Assembly: GCA_947366645.1 (NCBI GenBank)
Contig: CANBAX010000041.1
Span: forward strand, 1-7,395
Source: an uncultured Clostridia bacterium
GTDB taxonomy: Bacteria > Bacillota > Clostridia > Christensenellales > UBA1242
Direction: 5' to 3'
DNA length: 7,395 bases
Shown here in pieces: positions 5,968-7,395 of this stretch. Each line of letters starts with the position of its first letter. The stretch's first letter is position 1. Made by a program: the position numbers and the translations under genes. The notes below the pieces were generated by a model. The model had not been told where the DNA came from. It searched no databases and saw nothing but the letters and a program-made list of their open reading frames with translations.

Positions 5968-6010
5968 TGTCATTTCAACTGAAGGGCTTCAGCCCGAAGC
6001 GGAGAAATCT
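5968..6010 (+). repeat. Full-length repeat unit with hairpin potential (copy 2)
   Basis: The unit starts TGTCATTTCAACTG and ends GCGGAGAAATCT. Outer arms ATTTC (5972-5976) and GAAAT (6004-6008) are the same as in copy 1. The inner stem is different, GGGC (5984-5987) with GCCC (5992-5995) around a TTCA loop. It ends five bases before the -35 of the downstream promoter. Confidence 0.65.
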
Positions 6011-6015
6011 ATCTC

Positions 6016-6043
6016 TTGACATTATAAATATATATGATACAAT
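6016..6043 (+). promoter_or_regulatory. Sigma-A-type promoter of the putative metallopeptidase gene
   Basis: A perfect TTGACA (6016-6021) is followed after 16 bases by TACAAT (6038-6043), with an extended TG element one base upstream of the -10 (6035-6036). Transcription should start near 6050, giving a leader of only about 11 bases in which AAGGAG (6050-6055) sits at or near the 5' end of the RNA. The repeat block ends immediately upstream, so the gene appears to be transcribed on its own and not from the xseAB operon. Confidence 0.72.
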
Positions 6044-6060
6044 AAACTCAAGGAGCACAC

Positions 6061-7395
6061 ATGATAATTCCTTGCAATATGAAGAAGAAATATTTTAAAA
6101 GTACAATAAACCGCATTTTAAAAGATGAGGTTTTAGTTTTGTCGAAAGAGAAAGCGCAAAAAGAAATAAAGGAATTCCTGATATTCAACTTTATCAATAA
6201 AATTGTTTCCGGCAAAAAAGTATCCATAGAGGAAACTGAGGCTTTTGTGCATAATCTCATAGAAAATAATCCTTCAATAGATATATCAAAATACCCATTA
6301 CCAAACATTAAATTTCAAAAAACGCCAGAAGGTTTAATGGCATATTGTTTAGGCAAAGATATTGTTGTATCTATCGATGCCTTATTCGCAATGACAAACG
6401 CCAGAAACCGAGCTGAAAGACTTTCTGTAATGTGCGCTCTTATTTGTTCAATAGGACATGAATACACCCATTTTCTTCAAGACCAAATGCAAGGAAGATA
6501 CAGCGGTGCTATACTTTCAGAAAACGCCATTTTCTCGGGCAGCACCCGTGTAGACAACAAAGTTTTTAATTACATCAACAATTTCACGGACACTCCTGTA
6601 AGGTTTGACAGGGAAACAAAATTAAATTTGGCATTCTATCTTTATTCGCGTTATCCGCATGAATTTGATGCAAGAAAGGGTGGTATGATTTTCACAATAC
6701 ACACCTTGCAACAAATGCAAGGATATTACATGGCTCAAAATCGCTCAGATAAAGTCAAGGATATTGAATTGCTTACAAAATATGAGTATTATGATTTCAT
6801 ACAAAATGAAATAGATGACACCAATGTACAACCTTTGATAGACTATACACTACTTGGCACTTACGAAAAACTTGATATCAATAAAATAATGAAAATTGGT
6901 AGAAGTATTGAAAATGCATATTTGCATCTTGTACCAAAAAATGCTAAGCAATTAAAAGAGAACTTTTTACCGCTTTTTTCAGAAAAAGAAATCGAGCGAC
7001 ATCTACTTAAAAAACCATTAAAGGAATTTAAGAAAAAAAAGTTACATGAAATAAATTATAAAAAATATTTAACTGAACTAGAGAATCAAGTTGCGCTTTA
7101 CACAAATTTACTTTATCTTTCATGTATATCCAAAGAAGATGACAGCCAGTTTGCAATAAACCTTCTTGCCAAATCAATAGAAAATGGAAATCCTTTTTCG
7201 GACTTTATAGCCCAACTATTAAAAGAGTTTCATAGCAAAAGTTATAAAGATATGGCAAAAGCTATTAATCTTGAAGAAATTTTAATAAATGGCGAAGTTA
7301 GCCAACTAACCTTCATAAATATGCCAAAACGATTTGCAAAGTTCATCTCACCAGAACTTGTCCTTGACTATCTAAAGCAAGATAAAATAGATTAT
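6061..7395 (+). CDS. Putative zinc metallopeptidase-like protein of unknown family (3' end outside window)
   Basis: I do not recognise this protein. The frame is open for 445 codons and runs off the right edge. The clearest feature is SIGHEYTHFLQD at residues 130-141, an HExxH zinc-peptidase motif (His133, Glu134, His137) at the end of a hydrophobic helix, as in gluzincin-type enzymes. A possible third ligand is Glu201 in YPHEFDARKGG, 64 residues later. The 'E-x-x-A' context is one often seen for such ligands. The N-terminus (1-80) and the region after 220 are Lys-rich and look mostly helical. No signal peptide or membrane segment is seen, so it is probably cytosolic. The ATG at 6061 has AAGGAG five bases ahead, and a second ATG at 6079 is less well placed. 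It has its own promoter. Peptidase activity is inferred from the motif only. Confidence 0.75.
   Translation, partial: MIIPCNMKKKYFKSTINRILKDEVLVLSKEKAQKEIKEFLIFNFINKIVSGKKVSIEETEAFVHNLIENNPSIDISKYPLPNIKFQKTPEGLMAYCLGKDIVVSIDALFAMTNARNRAERLSVMCALICSIGHEYTHFLQDQMQGRYSGAILSENAIFSGSTRVDNKVFNYINNFTDTPVRFDRETKLNLAFYLYSRYPHEFDARKGGMIFTIHTLQQMQGYYMAQNRSDKVKDIELLTKYEYYDFIQNEIDDTNVQPLIDYTLLGTYEKLDINKIMKIGRSIENAYLHLVPKNAKQLKENFLPLFSEKEIERHLLKKPLKEFKKKKLHEINYKKYLTELENQVALYTNLLYLSCISKEDDSQFAINLLAKSIENGNPFSDFIAQLLKEFHSKSYKDMAKAINLEEILINGEVSQLTFINMPKRFAKFISPELVLDYLKQDKIDY

Larger units (their letters stand above)
5730..6010 (+). repeat. Cluster of degenerate TGTCATTTCGACCG repeats
   Basis: This 280-base gene-free block contains seven copies, all in the same orientation, that start TGTCAYTT. 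They begin at 5754, 5777 (degenerate), 5797, 5842, 5871, 5903 and 5968. Further truncated ATTTCAACC pieces lie at 5822 and 5941. Spacing is irregular (20 to 65 bases). Two copies are long and end identically in GAAGCGGAGAAATCTAT. TCAGCCCGA occurs at both the left edge (5730-5738) and in the last copy (5989-5997). As I recall, similar GTCATTTCGACC...GGAGAAATCT elements are scattered between genes in various Clostridia and Bacteroidetes genomes. They probably behave like small dispersed palindromic elements. No coding frame is credible here. Confidence 0.8.

Noticed and set aside
5954..5995. Rho-independent terminator after xseB
   Set aside because: ACCG/CGGT (5954-5968) and GGGC/GCCC (5984-5995) are four-base stems and neither is followed by a T-run. 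I see no standard terminator in the gap.
5754..6010. CRISPR array
   Set aside because: The repeats are degenerate, spacing ranges from 20 to 65 bases, spacers contain repeat-derived sequence, and no cas gene is near.
5727..6060. Small RNA gene or riboswitch in the gap
   Set aside because: The only structure is the repeat hairpins. There is no promoter-terminator pair, and the downstream promoter leaves a leader too short for a riboswitch.
6061..7395. Assigning the HExxH protein to a named family such as ImmA/IrrE or M48
   Set aside because: There are no membrane helices as in M48, no helix-turn-helix domain as in many ImmA/IrrE proteins, and the spacing to the possible third ligand (64 residues) does not settle a family. 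Only the motif supports the call.

Overview
The window looks like chromosome of an AT-rich, Gram-positive, endospore-forming member of the Clostridia (or a close, possibly uncultured, relative). Evidence for this is the nearly complete spoIIIA sporulation operon, strong AGGAGG-type ribosome binding sites, 4-base ATGA gene overlaps, and the order spoIIIA - asp23-like - nusB - xseA - xseB, which is familiar from Clostridia. All supported genes are on the + strand. Family assignments come from reading the translated proteins, not from a database search.

Region 1 (1-3617) is the spoIIIA operon from the 3' part of spoIIIAB through spoIIIAC, AD, AE, AF, AG and AH. The genes overlap or are separated by at most 12 bases. 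In studied spore-formers these proteins form a mother-cell membrane complex. SpoIIIAG and SpoIIIAH build rings that meet forespore SpoIIQ and support late forespore development. spoIIIAA and the start of spoIIIAB lie left of the window, so the main operon promoter is not visible. A possible internal sigma-E-like promoter lies at the end of spoIIIAF.

Region 2 (3618-5726) is a separate housekeeping operon. A good sigma-A promoter with an extended -10 drives an Asp23/Gls24-family gene, nusB (transcription antitermination), and xseA and xseB (exonuclease VII). These genes are coupled by overlaps of 1 to 4 bases. XseA keeps its catalytic residues but has a strongly shortened helical arm.

Region 3 (5727-6060) has no gene. 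It is almost filled by same-orientation, degenerate repeats with the core TGTCATTTCGACCG, two of them long enough to fold as hairpins. The block ends a few bases before another sigma-A promoter.

Region 4 (6061-7395, running off the right edge) is a large open frame of at least 445 codons. It encodes a predicted cytosolic protein with an HEYTH zinc-metallopeptidase motif and a plausible downstream glutamate ligand, and I cannot place it in a known family. The isoprenoid genes that often follow xseB in Clostridia are not here, so the repeat block marks a break in gene order. No mobile element, CRISPR array, tRNA or rRNA is visible.
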